Positions 35,599 through 46,057 of a stretch of 64,000 nt of DNA are shown piece after piece; within the stretch, counting starts at the first letter, position 1; each line of letters begins with the position of its first letter. This DNA comes from Paracoccaceae bacterium (GTDB taxonomy: Bacteria; Pseudomonadota; Alphaproteobacteria; Rhodobacterales; Rhodobacteraceae), in contig CACLGX010000003.1 of assembly GCA_902606585.1 (NCBI GenBank), positions 1 to 64,000 on the forward strand. The letters run 5' to 3'. Position numbers and translations under genes: made by a program. Under the pieces are notes generated by a model, which saw only the letters and a program-made list of their open reading frames with translations, did not search any database and was not told where the DNA came from.

Positions 35599-37152
35599 TT
35601 AATTTTTCCATTCAGTTTTTATTTCAAAATCTTTTGCTTGAAGAGCATTAGCTAAAGAAAGGTACCGCGCTTGTGCAACTTCCCCAAATAAACTTTTGCC
35701 AATTGAATTAAGTTTTAGAGTTAAATGTTTGGATCTAGGTCTCCAATCCAATTGGGCAGGTTGTTTGTTACCATTCACCCATAGCATCGCTCCTAATCGC
35801 ATAGCTTTTCCAAGAACTTCGGCTTGTTGAACAAATCTCGGTTTCAGAAGGCAGACAAGATTTTCAAATTGAGATCCAGTAGGTGTATTTCGATAGCGGT
35901 ACATAAGAGATATACCAAGAAAAATTCTTTCTGTGTGCTTTAGGCCTCCTAAATTTGACCTTGTTGCATTATCAAAGCAAACCTCGGCTCTATAATCAGG
36001 ATTTGCTCTCCAACTCACGTCATGCAAAAGACAAGCGGCGTGGATTAGCCGCTTTAATTCTTCGCTAGGTCTTGAAAATAATGGCAGTACGAATTTGTAA
36101 AGATGGTTTCCAGAACCTGGCACACGGGCATCTTTTGCTTCTGAGAAATAACAAGCTTCAATTAGAGGATCTCTGTCTCGCAACTCTTGTGGCATATTTT
36201 CGTATAATAAACCTTCGCGGATGCCATAGCTGGAAATAGCTATATCCTTCGGCTTAAAAGAGCCAACGAGATGCGAGAGGATTTCGCAGGCCATTGGTAC
36301 TAGTGCAATTCTTGCCATCGTAATTCCGCATTTTTTACGAATTTCTTCGAGTTCACTATTTTCAATAAACTGGATTGTTTTTTTAACTGAACTTAGGGAA
36401 ATTCGGTATTCATGCATAACATGCAGAGGATAATCCCTGCGCAACATATCTATTTTAGCAAAGGCTCTCCAAGAACCGCCAACTAAAAAAAGCCTATTAT
36501 GCTGTGGTCCCATTTCTGTTGCAAGTTTAGCCATAGTTTCTTTAATGTGTTGTTTGCGATTTTTTCTGCCGCCCTTAAGCTCTTTTAGAATTAACGGCCC
36601 TAAATCTGAAGTTAAGCATTTTCCTACAATGCCTTTATTGATCTCTGCTAATTCCATAGATGACCCGCCTAGATCGCAAACTAATCCGTAAGCCCCGGGC
36701 CAACCTAGCATCACTCCTTGTGCCGAGAGGCGTGCCTCCTCAATGCCATCAATAATATTTATCTCTTTTCCCGTTTTTCTTTTAATTTCATTACAGAATA
36801 ATAAGCCATCCGAGGCTGATCTTACTGCTGCTGTTGCAATTAAGGTTAATTGGGGGACTTCCATGACGTAGGCCATATTTACAAACCGTTCAATTGCAGA
36901 AATTGCTCTTAATCTGCCTTCTGAGTGAAGTCTTCCGGAGTGAGCTAACCCTGAGCCCAAGCCGCATAAAATCTTTTCATTAAAAAAATAAGCTGGTGAT
37001 CTGGCTGCTCCATCAAATATTACCATTCGCACTGAATTGGACCCAATGTCGATAACGCCTAGTTTTCTAAGGTAGTGAAAGGCCCCAGTTTCAGGAATAT
37101 TTGTATTACTATAACCAAAAAAAGGTTCAAAATCTTGCAAGATTTCTGCCAT
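35599..37152 (-). CDS. ppx: Ppx/GppA exopolyphosphatase
   Basis: This hydrolyses polyphosphate or (p)ppGpp. The ASKHA-fold phosphate motif VIDIGSNSVRMVIFDG starts at about residue 33, after a longer-than-usual N-terminus. Further marks are VCDLGGSSMELAE, FLVGGSWRA and a C-terminal HD-like part with ACLLHDVSW. Length 517. Lies downstream of hdaA on the same strand. Confidence 0.92.
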   Translation of the reverse strand: MAEILQDFEPFFGYSNTNIPETGAFHYLRKLGVIDIGSNSVRMVIFDGAARSPAYFFNEKILCGLGSGLAHSGRLHSEGRLRAISAIERFVNMAYVMEVPQLTLIATAAVRSASDGLLFCNEIKRKTGKEINIIDGIEEARLSAQGVMLGWPGAYGLVCDLGGSSMELAEINKGIVGKCLTSDLGPLILKELKGGRKNRKQHIKETMAKLATEMGPQHNRLFLVGGSWRAFAKIDMLRRDYPLHVMHEYRISLSSVKKTIQFIENSELEEIRKKCGITMARIALVPMACEILSHLVGSFKPKDIAISSYGIREGLLYENMPQELRDRDPLIEACYFSEAKDARVPGSGNHLYKFVLPLFSRPSEELKRLIHAACLLHDVSWRANPDYRAEVCFDNATRSNLGGLKHTERIFLGISLMYRYRNTPTGSQFENLVCLLKPRFVQQAEVLGKAMRLGAMLWVNGNKQPAQLDWRPRSKHLTLKLNSIGKSLFGEVAQARYLSLANALQAKDFEIKTEWKN

Positions 37153-37223
37153 AAAGCTTGTCCTGAAAATCTATACATATCAGACTCTTACTAAAAAGCA
37201 TATTTATGCGTAATTGAAAGGAT

Positions 37224-37895
37224 TTATTTTAAATTTTTGAAAATTTTTGCAACCAAGGATCTGGTTATAGGGCGCTTTTTTTCAATCGACACACGGTCGA
37301 TTTTTTCAACAATTGAATAAATTGATAAAAAAGACCTATCTATTCTTCTGCTGAGATACTCAAAAACATCTGGGCTTGGATACATTTGTCTATCGGCAAA
37401 AAGCTTTGCCATAATTAATGGAAACAACTTGTCATCTAATTCGTTAATCTGGGCGTTTCTAGTACCTTCTATTCTTGATCTTAAGTCAGAAAGAGAAATT
37501 TTCCAGAATTGAGGAGAGCCCGTTCCTATCAGAAGAAAGGGTATTTCCCTCTCTTGTAAAAGATTATGCAAATGGAAAAGTGATCCTTCTAGGTCTTTGT
37601 GACAGCTCATTTCTGATACATTGTCTATGACTAATGCAGTAGTTGCAATTTCATCAATGTTATTAACTTTGAGACTTCTGGCGTCAGTGTAAGTTGCACT
37701 TACTTGCTTTGCCCAAATTCGGCCTAAGTGGGTTTTGCCAGATGCGGGCGGCCCTGATAAAACATGTTTTAAATTTGGCCAATTTTTCCAATTCTCCAAA
37801 AGATTGACTGCCATTGTATTGCAGTCAGATATATAGAATTCGTCAATTCCTTCGGACGATTGAACTGGTAGACTAAGGCCAATTTGTTCCGCCAT
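37224..37895 (-). CDS. hdaA: HdaA/DnaA-related AAA+ regulator of replication initiation
   Basis: A 223-residue AAA+ protein like the DnaA central domain. Walker A is SGPPASGKTHLGR and the Walker B segment is ALVIDNVSEM. The C-terminal DnaA DNA-binding domain is missing, as in Hda, which with the sliding clamp inactivates DnaA-ATP. N-terminal QIGLSLPV fits a clamp-binding QxxLxxP-like peptide. It starts 11 bases after the AI-2E gene. Confidence 0.85.
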   Translation of the reverse strand: MAEQIGLSLPVQSSEGIDEFYISDCNTMAVNLLENWKNWPNLKHVLSGPPASGKTHLGRIWAKQVSATYTDARSLKVNNIDEIATTALVIDNVSEMSCHKDLEGSLFHLHNLLQEREIPFLLIGTGSPQFWKISLSDLRSRIEGTRNAQINELDDKLFPLIMAKLFADRQMYPSPDVFEYLSRRIDRSFLSIYSIVEKIDRVSIEKKRPITRSLVAKIFKNLK

Positions 37896-37906
37896 CAATT
37901 GCTACC

Positions 37907-38965
37907 CTATTTTCTGCGTTTACCCGAATAAACTTGACTGTTTAGGTATTGATTTATCAAAAACTTAACTAATACACCTATTGAGGCCGCTATTGGGACA
38001 GCTACCATCATGCCGACTAGTCCGAATATCGATCCAAAAATAGATAGAGCAAGTAGAAGTAAAACGGGATGTAAACCAACTGAATTACCTACAAGTTTCG
38101 GAGTTAAAAAATTGCCTTCAATCAGTTGGCCTAAGACAAAAATTCCAATGACCAATAAAATAGTATTCCAATCTCCCCAGAATTGAACGGTAGATAAACC
38201 TATTGCCAGTATACCACCTAAGATAGCTCCCAGATATGGTATAAAAGTCAATAATCCAGCGAATACTCCTATAACCAGCCCAAATTCCAAGCCTAAAAAC
38301 ATTAGGGCAACGGCATAATAGATACCTAATATGCAGCAAACCGATCCCATACCTCTAATGAACCCAGCGATAACCTCGTGTATTTCTTTAGATAAGTTCC
38401 GGATGGTTTCGGCATGATCTAGGGGAAGTAATTTATCAATTTTCGCTACTAATCGATCCCAATCTAGCAATAAGTAAATTGTCACAATAGGAGTTATCAG
38501 CATTAATCCTACTATGCTTAAGAGAGAGGAAAAAGAATTAACTAAAGTCGACAAAACGATTACAATCGTGGATTTCAAAAATTCGCCCACTGGTAAATTA
38601 GATTGATCCAAATTGAAAGTCTCACTCAGTTTTGAAGGAAGGGTTCCATTTAATGCTTTAGTTAATTTTTCTGAGATTACGGGTGCGGCAGATATCAGTT
38701 TTGTTAGTTGGTCAACCAGGTTTGCAAATATAAATACAGCTAAAGGAGCAAAAACTAGGATGAAAATAAATGAAATAAAAATGACCGCCCATAACCTATT
38801 AAATCCTACCCTTTGAAGTCGGTCTGCTAATGGATCAAGCAAGTAAGCTAGGGCTGTTCCCGCTACAAAAGGAAGTAAAATATTTCCAATGAAAGAGAGC
38901 AGAATAATGCTCACTATCAATAATATTCCCCAAAAAAATAGTTGTTGGCGAACTGAAAAGCTCAT
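37907..38965 (-). CDS. AI-2E (PerM) family transporter
   Basis: An inner-membrane protein of 352 residues with about eight helices. Marks are LLPFVAGTALAYLLDPLADRLQRVG near the start, GLLTFIPYLGAILGG and the final LVGNSVGLHPVLLLLALSIFG. Family members export diverse small molecules or drive sodium/proton exchange. It heads a unit with hdaA. Confidence 0.9.
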   Translation of the reverse strand: MSFSVRQQLFFWGILLIVSIILLSFIGNILLPFVAGTALAYLLDPLADRLQRVGFNRLWAVIFISFIFILVFAPLAVFIFANLVDQLTKLISAAPVISEKLTKALNGTLPSKLSETFNLDQSNLPVGEFLKSTIVIVLSTLVNSFSSLLSIVGLMLITPIVTIYLLLDWDRLVAKIDKLLPLDHAETIRNLSKEIHEVIAGFIRGMGSVCCILGIYYAVALMFLGLEFGLVIGVFAGLLTFIPYLGAILGGILAIGLSTVQFWGDWNTILLVIGIFVLGQLIEGNFLTPKLVGNSVGLHPVLLLLALSIFGSIFGLVGMMVAVPIAASIGVLVKFLINQYLNSQVYSGKRRK

Positions 38966-39104
38966 ATGGTCTCCGATCTAGTTCTTTAGTATTAATGTGA
39001 GCTACTAATGCAACGCATGCAAGTACGAAAACGTGATCTGAGGCTTGTGTAGTTTTCATCATGGCGCTACATGTTCACTAATTTTTGAATAGTTTGGAAA
39101 GCCC

Positions 39105-40436
39105 ATGCGCCTATCTCGATACTTTGTTCCAGTATTAAAAGAAAACCCAGCAGAGGCTCAAATTGTGAGTCACAGATTAATGCTTAGGGCTGGTTTAATT
39201 AAGCAAGCCACGGCAGGAATTTATTCCTGGCTTCCTTTAGGTTTCAAAGTCCTTCGACGCTTAGAAAATATCATTCATGAAGAGCAACAGCGCGCTGGTC
39301 ACCAGGCTATTCAAATGCCTATACTTCAATCTGCTGACTTATGGAGAGAAAGTGGCCGTTACGATGATTATGGTCAAGAAATGCTTAGAATGAAAGATCG
39401 TCACGACCGCGACTTGCTATTTACGCCAACGGCTGAGGAATTAGTTACGGATATTTTTAGAAGTCATATAACAAGTTACAAAGATTTACCTTTGACGCTC
39501 TATCAAATTCAGTGGAAGTTCAGAGATGAGATACGTCCAAGGTTTGGAGTTATGCGAGGTAGAGAGTTTTATATGAAAGATGGTTATAATTTTGATTTAA
39601 CGAAACAAGATGCCCTTCATTCGTATAACCGTCATCTAGTCAGCTATTTGAAAACTTATGAACGAATGGGATTAAAGGCTATACCTATGCGAGCTGATAG
39701 TGGACCGATAGGGGGAGAAGACACCCATGAATTTTTAGTACTGGCTGAAACCGGAGAGTCAGAGGTTTTTTATGATAGCAAGGTGACTGATTTAAACTTT
39801 GGAGATCGTAACATAGATTATGAGGACCATTCCGCTTGTCAGTCTATATTAGATGAATTTACCTCACTATACGCTAGAACAGATGAAACGCATGAACCGT
39901 CTCTATTCGAAAAAATTCCTCAGGAAAGGCAATGCAAAGCCCGTGGTATAGAAGTTGGCCAAATTTTTTATTTTGGCACAAAATACTCCGATGCTATGGG
40001 CGCCACCGTAACTGATGCTAATGGTCAGGATACTCCAGTACATATGGGTAGCCATGGTATTGGTGTGAGTCGATTAGTCGGAGCCATTATTGAGGCTAAT
40101 CATGATGAGAAAGGTATTATTTGGCCTGAAGGCGTGACACCATTTCATTGCGGTTTAGTAAATCTAAAACAAGGCGACCCAGAAGCTGATAAGGCTTGTG
40201 AAAATATTTATCAAAACTTAGTAAAAGCAGGTTTAGAGCCTCTTTATGATGATCGGACAGAAAGAGCGGGAGGAAAGTTTGCCACTATGGATTTGATTGG
40301 TCTTCCGTGGCGAATAACTGTGGGGCCACGTGGATTAAAGAATGGTGTTGTTGAGCTAACTTCAAGAAGTTCGGGGGTTAGTGAAGAGTTAACTCCCGAA
40401 AGCACCATAAATAAATTGATATCAATATATCGATAA
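39105..40436 (+). CDS. proS: Prolyl-tRNA synthetase, short alphaproteobacterial type
   Basis: A class II synthetase of 443 residues, without the large editing insertion of the E. coli enzyme. Motif 2 is [28 protein letters not shown], and motif 3 is around [17 protein letters not shown]. The C-terminal anticodon-binding domain follows. Confidence 0.96.
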   Translation: MRLSRYFVPVLKENPAEAQIVSHRLMLRAGLIKQATAGIYSWLPLGFKVLRRLENIIHEEQQRAGHQAIQMPILQSADLWRESGRYDDYGQEMLRMKDRHDRDLLFTPTAEELVTDIFRSHITSYKDLPLTLYQIQWKFRDEIRPRFGVMRGREFYMKDGYNFDLTKQDALHSYNRHLVSYLKTYERMGLKAIPMRADSGPIGGEDTHEFLVLAETGESEVFYDSKVTDLNFGDRNIDYEDHSACQSILDEFTSLYARTDETHEPSLFEKIPQERQCKARGIEVGQIFYFGTKYSDAMGATVTDANGQDTPVHMGSHGIGVSRLVGAIIEANHDEKGIIWPEGVTPFHCGLVNLKQGDPEADKACENIYQNLVKAGLEPLYDDRTERAGGKFATMDLIGLPWRITVGPRGLKNGVVELTSRSSGVSEELTPESTINKLISIYR

Positions 40437-40483
40437 GGCTCTAAGAATATCTAATTGAGGTTTATTCATAATATAATAAAAAC

Positions 40484-40861
40484 TTAAATATTTTCAGAAT
40501 AAAGCTCTAAAATTTCCAGTGGGACGACTTCAAGTGCTCTTTGGTGAGTGCTATTCAGGTTAACTTTTGGCGCACAACCTTCGTAATGAGCCTGCAGAAA
40601 CCTACTCGCGCATAGGCACCAAGACTCTCCGGCCTTTAAGCCAAGAAATTCGAATTCAGGCCGTGGGGTCGATAGATCATTTCCCACATATTTTGAAAAA
40701 GCTAAAAATTCTGAAGTCATAATCGCACAGACCGTGTGGCTTCCTTGATCAGCGTCGCAGGTATTACAATAGCCATCCCTGAAGAAACCCGTTTTAGGCT
40801 CATCTGAGCAGGTTTTTAGCTCTTCTCCTATAACATTGACTGATTTATCTTTTAAAAACAT
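40484..40861 (-). CDS. DUF2237 family protein
   Basis: A 125-residue protein of unknown function with seven Cys residues. Its segments GFFRDGYCNTCDADQGSHTVCAIMT and GNDLSTPRPEFEFLGLKAGE are the DUF2237 marks as I recall them. It lies 4 bases after pth. Confidence 0.88.
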   Translation of the reverse strand: MFLKDKSVNVIGEELKTCSDEPKTGFFRDGYCNTCDADQGSHTVCAIMTSEFLAFSKYVGNDLSTPRPEFEFLGLKAGESWCLCASRFLQAHYEGCAPKVNLNSTHQRALEVVPLEILELYSENI

Positions 40862-40865
40862 TTGT

Positions 40866-41567
40866 TTACTTTCTACTAAACTTTTCCATCAATTTTTGCA
40901 GAGTAGATTTCTGCATTTTGTTTTCATCCGTCTGGAAATTAGTTTTTTCAGATGGAGTTACAACTTTTAATTCCTTACTTTTTTTATCTTTTTTATTTTC
41001 GTTTTTGGAGCCAAGAGAAATTTGATTAATAAATTTTTCTGAAGCATCATTAGCTAGGTGAGTAGCTTCGTCAGCAATTTTTTTCAGGAGCTTTTCAAGC
41101 CACTGTTGCTCTTTTTTTGAGAAATTTTCCAAAACATAGTTTGAGACCAGATCTTTTTGACCAGGATGTCCAATTCCTAGCCTTATGCGTTTATAGTTTT
41201 CACCTATGTGGCTGTGGATTGATTTTAAACCATTGTGGCCGGCGTGGCCCCCACTTAACTTAAAACGGCATTTCCCAGGAGTTAAATCCAGTTCATCGTG
41301 AAAAACAGTTATATCCTGCGAATTAATCTTATAAAAACGAGCTAGTTCGCCCACTGATTGTCCTGATAGATTCATAAAAGTTGATGGCTTCAGAATTAAA
41401 ACCTTCTGGTTTTCTAGACTTCCTTCACAAAATAGACCTTGGAACTTGGAACGCCAAGGGCCAAATGAATTTGCATTTGCTATTTCGTCTACAGCCATAA
41501 AACCAATGTTATGACGGTTCAATTGGTACTGTTGTCCTGGGTTTCCGAGACCAACAAATAGTTGCAT
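40866..41567 (-). CDS. pth: Peptidyl-tRNA hydrolase
   Basis: Pth frees tRNA from stalled peptidyl-tRNA. It begins [27 protein letters not shown] with the catalytic His, and has [13 protein letters not shown] and FHDELDL. A lysine-rich C-terminal extension of about 45 residues goes beyond the usual length. The order rplY-pth is typical, but a terminator separates the two here. Confidence 0.95.
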   Translation of the reverse strand: MQLFVGLGNPGQQYQLNRHNIGFMAVDEIANANSFGPWRSKFQGLFCEGSLENQKVLILKPSTFMNLSGQSVGELARFYKINSQDITVFHDELDLTPGKCRFKLSGGHAGHNGLKSIHSHIGENYKRIRLGIGHPGQKDLVSNYVLENFSKKEQQWLEKLLKKIADEATHLANDASEKFINQISLGSKNENKKDKKSKELKVVTPSEKTNFQTDENKMQKSTLQKLMEKFSRK

Positions 41568-41666
41568 TTTTTCTTTCAGACTCTTTGAGCTTTTATTTTA
41601 AAGATATTATAAAGTAACTTGGCCGAAAAATTAATATAATTTTGCAATTAAAGTTCTATGAATCGA

Positions 41667-41692
41667 AAAGGCCCCAATAAAGCGAGGCCTTT
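41667..41692 (-). terminator. Terminator after rplY
   Basis: On the minus strand AAAGGCC/GGCCTTT form a 7-bp stem with a 12-base loop, followed by TTTTCG. It follows the rplY stop (41714) and precedes pth, so it should limit read-through into pth. Confidence 0.7.
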
Positions 41693-41713
41693 GAAAATTT
41701 GATTAGCAAAAAC

Positions 41714-42379
41714 CTACTCTTCAGCAGTTTCTTCATCAGATGTTTCGACATTCTCTGTATCTACTTCTGGTGCGTCGGTATCTTCCACCGCCTCCTCAGA
41801 AGACTTCAGGCTTGAAGGAGCGGAGATATTTGCGATTACAAAGTCCCTATCGATGGTCGGTTTTGCACCATCTGGTATCTTAACGCTTGAGATCGTTATG
41901 ACATCGCCAACTTCTAACCCGGTTAAATCTACTGTAATACTCTCAGGGATTTCGCTTGCTGTAACGATTAATTCAATCTCTGGTCTGACAACTGTTAAAA
42001 CGCCACCTTTCTTCAATCCGGGAGCTTCATTTTCGTTTATAAAATTAACTGTGATAAACAGATTTACTTTTGAGGCTCTTCTCAGTCTCATGAGGTCTAG
42101 GTGAGTTGGCAAATCCTTTACCACATCGCGTTGCACATCCCTGCAAATAACGCGGACGTCATCGTGGCCTTCTACTTTCAGATTAAACAGCGTGGACAGG
42201 AACCGGCCTGCCTTCAATCGCTTTAACAAGTCATTGAAAGGAATTTGTACAGGTAAGGGGTCAACCCCACCGCCATATACGACGCCTGGTACCATTCCAT
42301 CGCGTCTTGCTTGACGAGCGGCGCCCTTGCCTGTGCCCGTGCGTTCTTGAGCTATAAGATCAGGTATCTCACCAGCCAT
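41714..42379 (-). CDS. rplY: 50S ribosomal protein L25 (Ctc/TL5 form)
   Basis: A 5S rRNA-binding protein of about 221 residues: an N-terminal L25 domain ([23 protein letters not shown]) plus the C-terminal TL5 domain ([13 protein letters not shown]) and an acidic tail. ATG at 42379 follows TTGGAG and is preferred over TTG at 42391. Confidence 0.95.
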   Translation of the reverse strand: MAGEIPDLIAQERTGTGKGAARQARRDGMVPGVVYGGGVDPLPVQIPFNDLLKRLKAGRFLSTLFNLKVEGHDDVRVICRDVQRDVVKDLPTHLDLMRLRRASKVNLFITVNFINENEAPGLKKGGVLTVVRPEIELIVTASEIPESITVDLTGLEVGDVITISSVKIPDGAKPTIDRDFVIANISAPSSLKSSEEAVEDTDAPEVDTENVETSDEETAEE

Positions 42380-42505
42380 TTTGTTCTCCAATTCTATAAG
42401 GGCAGGGCACCTCCAAGGCTGTAATCCTGCGTGAATGAAGCTCTATAAACTTAAAATTTCAGATTGAAAAGGCTTTGATTATGTTTTCATAAGCCTTTTA
42501 AATCT

Positions 42506-43669
42506 TTAGAGCCATTCTGGGATAAAGTCTTTGGGTATAAGTAAATTTTTCTTACTAACGTTTAGAATATTTTTTTCTCCGCACAAGGCCATTGTAACAT
42601 CCATCTCTTTTTGAAGAATTTCTAAAGTTTTAGTTACGCCTTTCTCCCCTAAAGCACCTAATCCATAGGTGTAGGCTCGTCCAATGTAAGTTCCTTTGGC
42701 ACCCATTGCCATACATTTAAGCACATCTTGGCCCGTTCTTATTCCTCCATCTATGTGAACTTCAGTTTTATCACCAACAGCTTCGAGAATTGATGGAAGT
42801 GCTTTGATTGAGCTAATGGCACCATCTAGTTGGCGGCCGCCGTGGTTGGATACAATAATCGCATCTGCACCAACATTTAGAGCCATTTTAGCATCTTCAG
42901 AATCTAGGATCCCTTTCAAGATAACTTTGCCGCCCCATTCCTCTTTGATTTTCTTTACTTTGTCCCAGTCTAGACTCGGGTCAAATTGTTCTGAAGTCCA
43001 TGCTGACAAGCTGGAGGCATCTGAAATATTTTTTACGTGACCTACTATATTGCCAAAAAACCTTCTCTTTGTACCTAGCATTTCCAAACCCCAACGCCAC
43101 TTCGTTGCCAGATTTGCTATTGTTTTTAGAGTTAACTTCGGTGGAGCTGATAGGCCATTCTTAAGATCCTTGTGGCGCTGTCCAAGAATTTGTAAATCAA
43201 GCGTAATAACAAGTGCCGAAACTTTAGCATCTTTTGCGCGTTGTATAAGTCTAGAAATGTAATCTGTATCTCTCATCATGTACAACTGCATCCAAAATGG
43301 CTTAGTGGTGTTTTCAGCTACATCTTCGATAGAGCAAATAGACATCGTTGAAAGGGTAAACGGTACGCCAAATTGTTCTGCTGCTCGAGCTGCATGGATC
43401 TCTCCATCTGCGCGTTGCATTCCGGTAAAACCAACTGGAGCCAATGCGACAGGAATTGAAACTTTCTCACCGATCATTTGAGATGCAGTGCTTCTCCCGG
43501 TCATGTCAACCGCAACACGCTGGCGAAATCGCAGTTTTTCAAAATCGTTCACATTATCGCGAAAAGTTTGTTCTGTCCAACTGCCACTTTCTGCATAATC
43601 ATAAAACATTTTTGGTACACGACGTTTATAGATTTTTTTTAAATCTTCTACATTTGTAATCGTGGCCAT
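42506..43669 (-). CDS. lldD: FMN-dependent alpha-hydroxy-acid dehydrogenase (L-lactate dehydrogenase type)
   Basis: A 387-residue FMN barrel oxidising L-lactate or a related 2-hydroxy acid. Active-site marks are VALAPVGFTGM, ALVITLDLQILGQRHKDLKNG and the catalytic His in SNHGGRQLDG. C-terminal DGGIRTGQDVLKCMAMGAKGTYIG binds the FMN phosphate. It lies about 20 bases downstream of trpA. Confidence 0.9.
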   Translation of the reverse strand: MATITNVEDLKKIYKRRVPKMFYDYAESGSWTEQTFRDNVNDFEKLRFRQRVAVDMTGRSTASQMIGEKVSIPVALAPVGFTGMQRADGEIHAARAAEQFGVPFTLSTMSICSIEDVAENTTKPFWMQLYMMRDTDYISRLIQRAKDAKVSALVITLDLQILGQRHKDLKNGLSAPPKLTLKTIANLATKWRWGLEMLGTKRRFFGNIVGHVKNISDASSLSAWTSEQFDPSLDWDKVKKIKEEWGGKVILKGILDSEDAKMALNVGADAIIVSNHGGRQLDGAISSIKALPSILEAVGDKTEVHIDGGIRTGQDVLKCMAMGAKGTYIGRAYTYGLGALGEKGVTKTLEILQKEMDVTMALCGEKNILNVSKKNLLIPKDFIPEWL

Positions 43670-43690
43670 AATTCCTACTTTCCCTAAAAG

Positions 43691-44482
43691 TTAAGCTGAA
43701 TGCGCACCATCTGCTAATGTTTTGACGAATGTTAAAACGTCAGCCACAGGTTTGCCCTTGGCTAGCTCCGATACAATCGCCGATCCAACTACCGCGCCGT
43801 CAGCAACCTCTGCAATTGCCTTAGCTTTTTCTGGTGTGTTTATTCCAAAGCCGACAACAACTGGCAAGCCGCTATTTTTTTGTATTCGTGCGACTTCAGG
43901 ACCAACATCTATAGCCTGAGCCTCAGCAGCTCCGGTTATTCCAGTAATTGAAACATAGTAGACAAAACCTGAAGTATTTTGCAAAACTTTTGGTAACCGA
44001 TGCTCATCGGTAGTTGGCGTCGCTAGTCGGATAAAATTTATGCCTGCTGCCTGTGCCGGTATACAAAGTTCATCATCCTCTTCTGGAGGAAGATCGACAA
44101 CTATAAGCCCATCAATTCCTGCAGATTTTGCATCGGTTAAAAACTGTTCTACACCGTGACTGTAAATTGGGTTATAATAGCCCATTATTACGATCGGCGT
44201 GCTATCATCTTTTTCTCTGAATCTTTTTGCCATTGCTAGTGTTTTAACCAGTGTCATTCCGCTGTCTAATGAACGACCACCGGCTAACTGAATTGTCGGG
44301 CCATCCGCCATCGGGTCAGTGAAGGGCAAACCTAACTCGATTATGTCAACACCAGCAGCTGGAAGTCCCATTACCAATTCTAAAGATGTTTCGAAATCAG
44401 GATCTCCTGCCATAATATATGAAACAAAAGCTTTTTTGCCCTCAGATTTAAGCTTTTTAAAGGTCTGATCTATTCTTGTCAT
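43691..44482 (-). CDS. trpA: Tryptophan synthase alpha subunit
   Basis: TrpA cleaves indole-glycerol phosphate and passes indole to TrpB. Catalytic Glu and Asp are in [21 protein letters not shown]; the phosphate loop lies around [15 protein letters not shown] at 44482 follows GGAG and is preferred over an upstream frame start at 44506. trpB is not in the window. Confidence 0.96.
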   Translation of the reverse strand: MTRIDQTFKKLKSEGKKAFVSYIMAGDPDFETSLELVMGLPAAGVDIIELGLPFTDPMADGPTIQLAGGRSLDSGMTLVKTLAMAKRFREKDDSTPIVIMGYYNPIYSHGVEQFLTDAKSAGIDGLIVVDLPPEEDDELCIPAQAAGINFIRLATPTTDEHRLPKVLQNTSGFVYYVSITGITGAAEAQAIDVGPEVARIQKNSGLPVVVGFGINTPEKAKAIAEVADGAVVGSAIVSELAKGKPVADVLTFVKTLADGAHSA

Positions 44483-44668
44483 CTCGGTGCTCCAACTCAC
44501 TAACATTCACTTGCCTAAATTTCTCTAAGAAATCAATCCTTACACTCCAAGGACAGTTAAATCTTTTTTTTGCTCAATAGCACTTTGAGGGGGTTTCCCT
44601 CTATTTTGCTTGATTTGGCAAAAAACAAGTCTTAGAAGCAGGCCGAATTATTTAATCAAGGTTTTCTT

Positions 44669-45766
44669 ATGGGTTTCAAGATGGGAATAGTTGGGCTCCC
44701 GAATGTTGGTAAGTCCACTCTCTTTAATGCATTGACAAAAACAGCCGCTGCACAGGCAGCGAATTTTCCATTTTGTACAATTGAGCCAAACGTAGGCGAA
44801 GTAGCCGTACCCGATGGTCGATTGGATACACTGGCAAAAATCGCTCAGTCAAATCAGATTATCCCAACGCGAATGACCTTTGTCGATATAGCTGGTCTTG
44901 TGAAAGGCGCATCCAAAGGAGAAGGATTGGGAAATCAATTTTTAGCAAATATCCGGGAAGTTGACGCCATTGCCCATGTTTTAAGATGTTTCGATGATAA
45001 AGACGTAACGCACGTGCAAGATAGAATAAATCCAGTTGAGGATGCAAAAACGATAGAAACTGAGTTGATGCTGGCTGATATTGAAAGCATTGAAAAAAGA
45101 ACAGCTGGTCTTGTTCGCAAAATTAGAGGTGGAGATAAAGAAGCTATTGAACAGGATCGTCTCTTGAATTTGGCAATGGATGCCCTTGAAAAAGGACAAC
45201 CTGCACGTTCAGTAGAAATTTCTGGGGATGATAAGGTTGCTTGGAGAAAACTTCAGTTACTAACTTCAAAGCCTACTCTTTTTGTTTGCAATGTGGATGA
45301 AGAAAGTTCTTCTAGTGGAAATAAGTACTCTGAACAAGTGAAAAAAATGGCCGCTGAACAAGGTGCTGGAACAGTTATTATTAGTGCTCAAATCGAGGAA
45401 GAGATAAGTCAGTTAGAAGACGATGAAGCTGAACTTTTTCTGGGTGAAATGGGACTTTCTGAGGCGGGTTTGGATCGTTTGATCCGTGCAGGGTATAGTT
45501 TGTTGCAATTGGAAACATATTTTACATGTGGGCCTAAAGAGGCAAGAGCGTGGACGGTTAAAAAAGGGACACTTGCACCCCAGGCCGCTGGTGTTATCCA
45601 TGGTGATTTTGAACGTGGATTTATTAGAGCTGAAACAATTTCTTTTGATGATTATGTAAACTGCAAAGGTGAGGGCGGAGCCAAAGAGGCAGGAAAGATG
45701 CGTGTAGAAGGTAAATCCTATTTAGTCCAAGATGGGGACGTAATGCATTTTCTATTTAATACGTGA
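44669..45766 (+). CDS. ychF: YchF/Ola1 family ATP/GTP-binding protein
   Basis: A 365-residue P-loop NTPase that binds ribosomes and prefers ATP. G1 is GLPNVGKSTLFNALT, G3 is VDIAGLVKGASKGEGLGNQFL, the G4 variant is CNVDE and the TGS domain ends ...LVQDGDVMHFLFNT. The next feature is tRNA-Ser. Confidence 0.96.
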   Translation: MGFKMGIVGLPNVGKSTLFNALTKTAAAQAANFPFCTIEPNVGEVAVPDGRLDTLAKIAQSNQIIPTRMTFVDIAGLVKGASKGEGLGNQFLANIREVDAIAHVLRCFDDKDVTHVQDRINPVEDAKTIETELMLADIESIEKRTAGLVRKIRGGDKEAIEQDRLLNLAMDALEKGQPARSVEISGDDKVAWRKLQLLTSKPTLFVCNVDEESSSSGNKYSEQVKKMAAEQGAGTVIISAQIEEEISQLEDDEAELFLGEMGLSEAGLDRLIRAGYSLLQLETYFTCGPKEARAWTVKKGTLAPQAAGVIHGDFERGFIRAETISFDDYVNCKGEGGAKEAGKMRVEGKSYLVQDGDVMHFLFNT

Positions 45767-45845
45767 TTAATATTGCAGTTAAAAACTTTGATATTTTTAA
45801 TATGAGACCTTGTTCTTGCTGAAACAGATAGTTAAACCGGTCGAC

Positions 45846-45935
45846 GGAGACGTGGCCGAGTGGTCGAAGGCGCTCCCCTGCTAAGGGAGTAGGCGAGGAA
45901 TCGTCTCGAGGGTTCGAATCCCTTCGTCTCCGCCA
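45846..45935 (+). tRNA. tRNA-Ser, anticodon GCU
   Basis: A 90-base type II tRNA including an encoded CCA. The acceptor GGAGACG pairs with CGTCTCC; the anticodon loop in CTCCCCTGCTAAGGGAG reads GCU; a long variable arm and a TTCGAAT T-loop are present. Its 3' end (45922-45939) recurs at 55897, marking it as an integration target. Confidence 0.95.
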
Positions 45936-45939
45936 TTCA
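45922..45939 (+). repeat. attL-like site: 3' end of tRNA-Ser
   Basis: The 18 bases CTTCGTCTCCGCCATTCA overlap the tRNA 3' end and are identical to 55897-55914, about 10 kb away in the same orientation. This is the classic mark of site-specific integration by a tyrosine recombinase. Confidence 0.85.
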
Positions 45940-45985
45940 CTATTTTTATATTTAAAAACAATTACTTAGTTTTGGTATAAATTGT

Positions 45986-46052
45986 TGTTGTACCCAGTTT
46001 GTACCCAGTTTCAGGCTGGATTTTAGGGTGTATATTATTCAAATAAACAACT
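45986..46052 (-). pseudogene. Conserved box next to the att site, possibly an integrase 3' remnant
   Basis: This ~65-base stretch resembles 55961-56032, located the same distance after the second att copy. Read on the minus strand both give KLGTNW near the end of a short open tail, as might remain from an integrase C-terminus. The integrase reading is a guess; the DNA likeness is directly visible. Confidence 0.4.
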
Positions 46053-46057
46053 ATATT

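Noticed and set aside
44570..44600. GAGGG/CCCTC hairpin upstream of ychF as a terminator
   Set aside because: The stem is only 5 bp, and the following T-rich part is interrupted. It is also on the wrong side of trpA, which is transcribed away from it.
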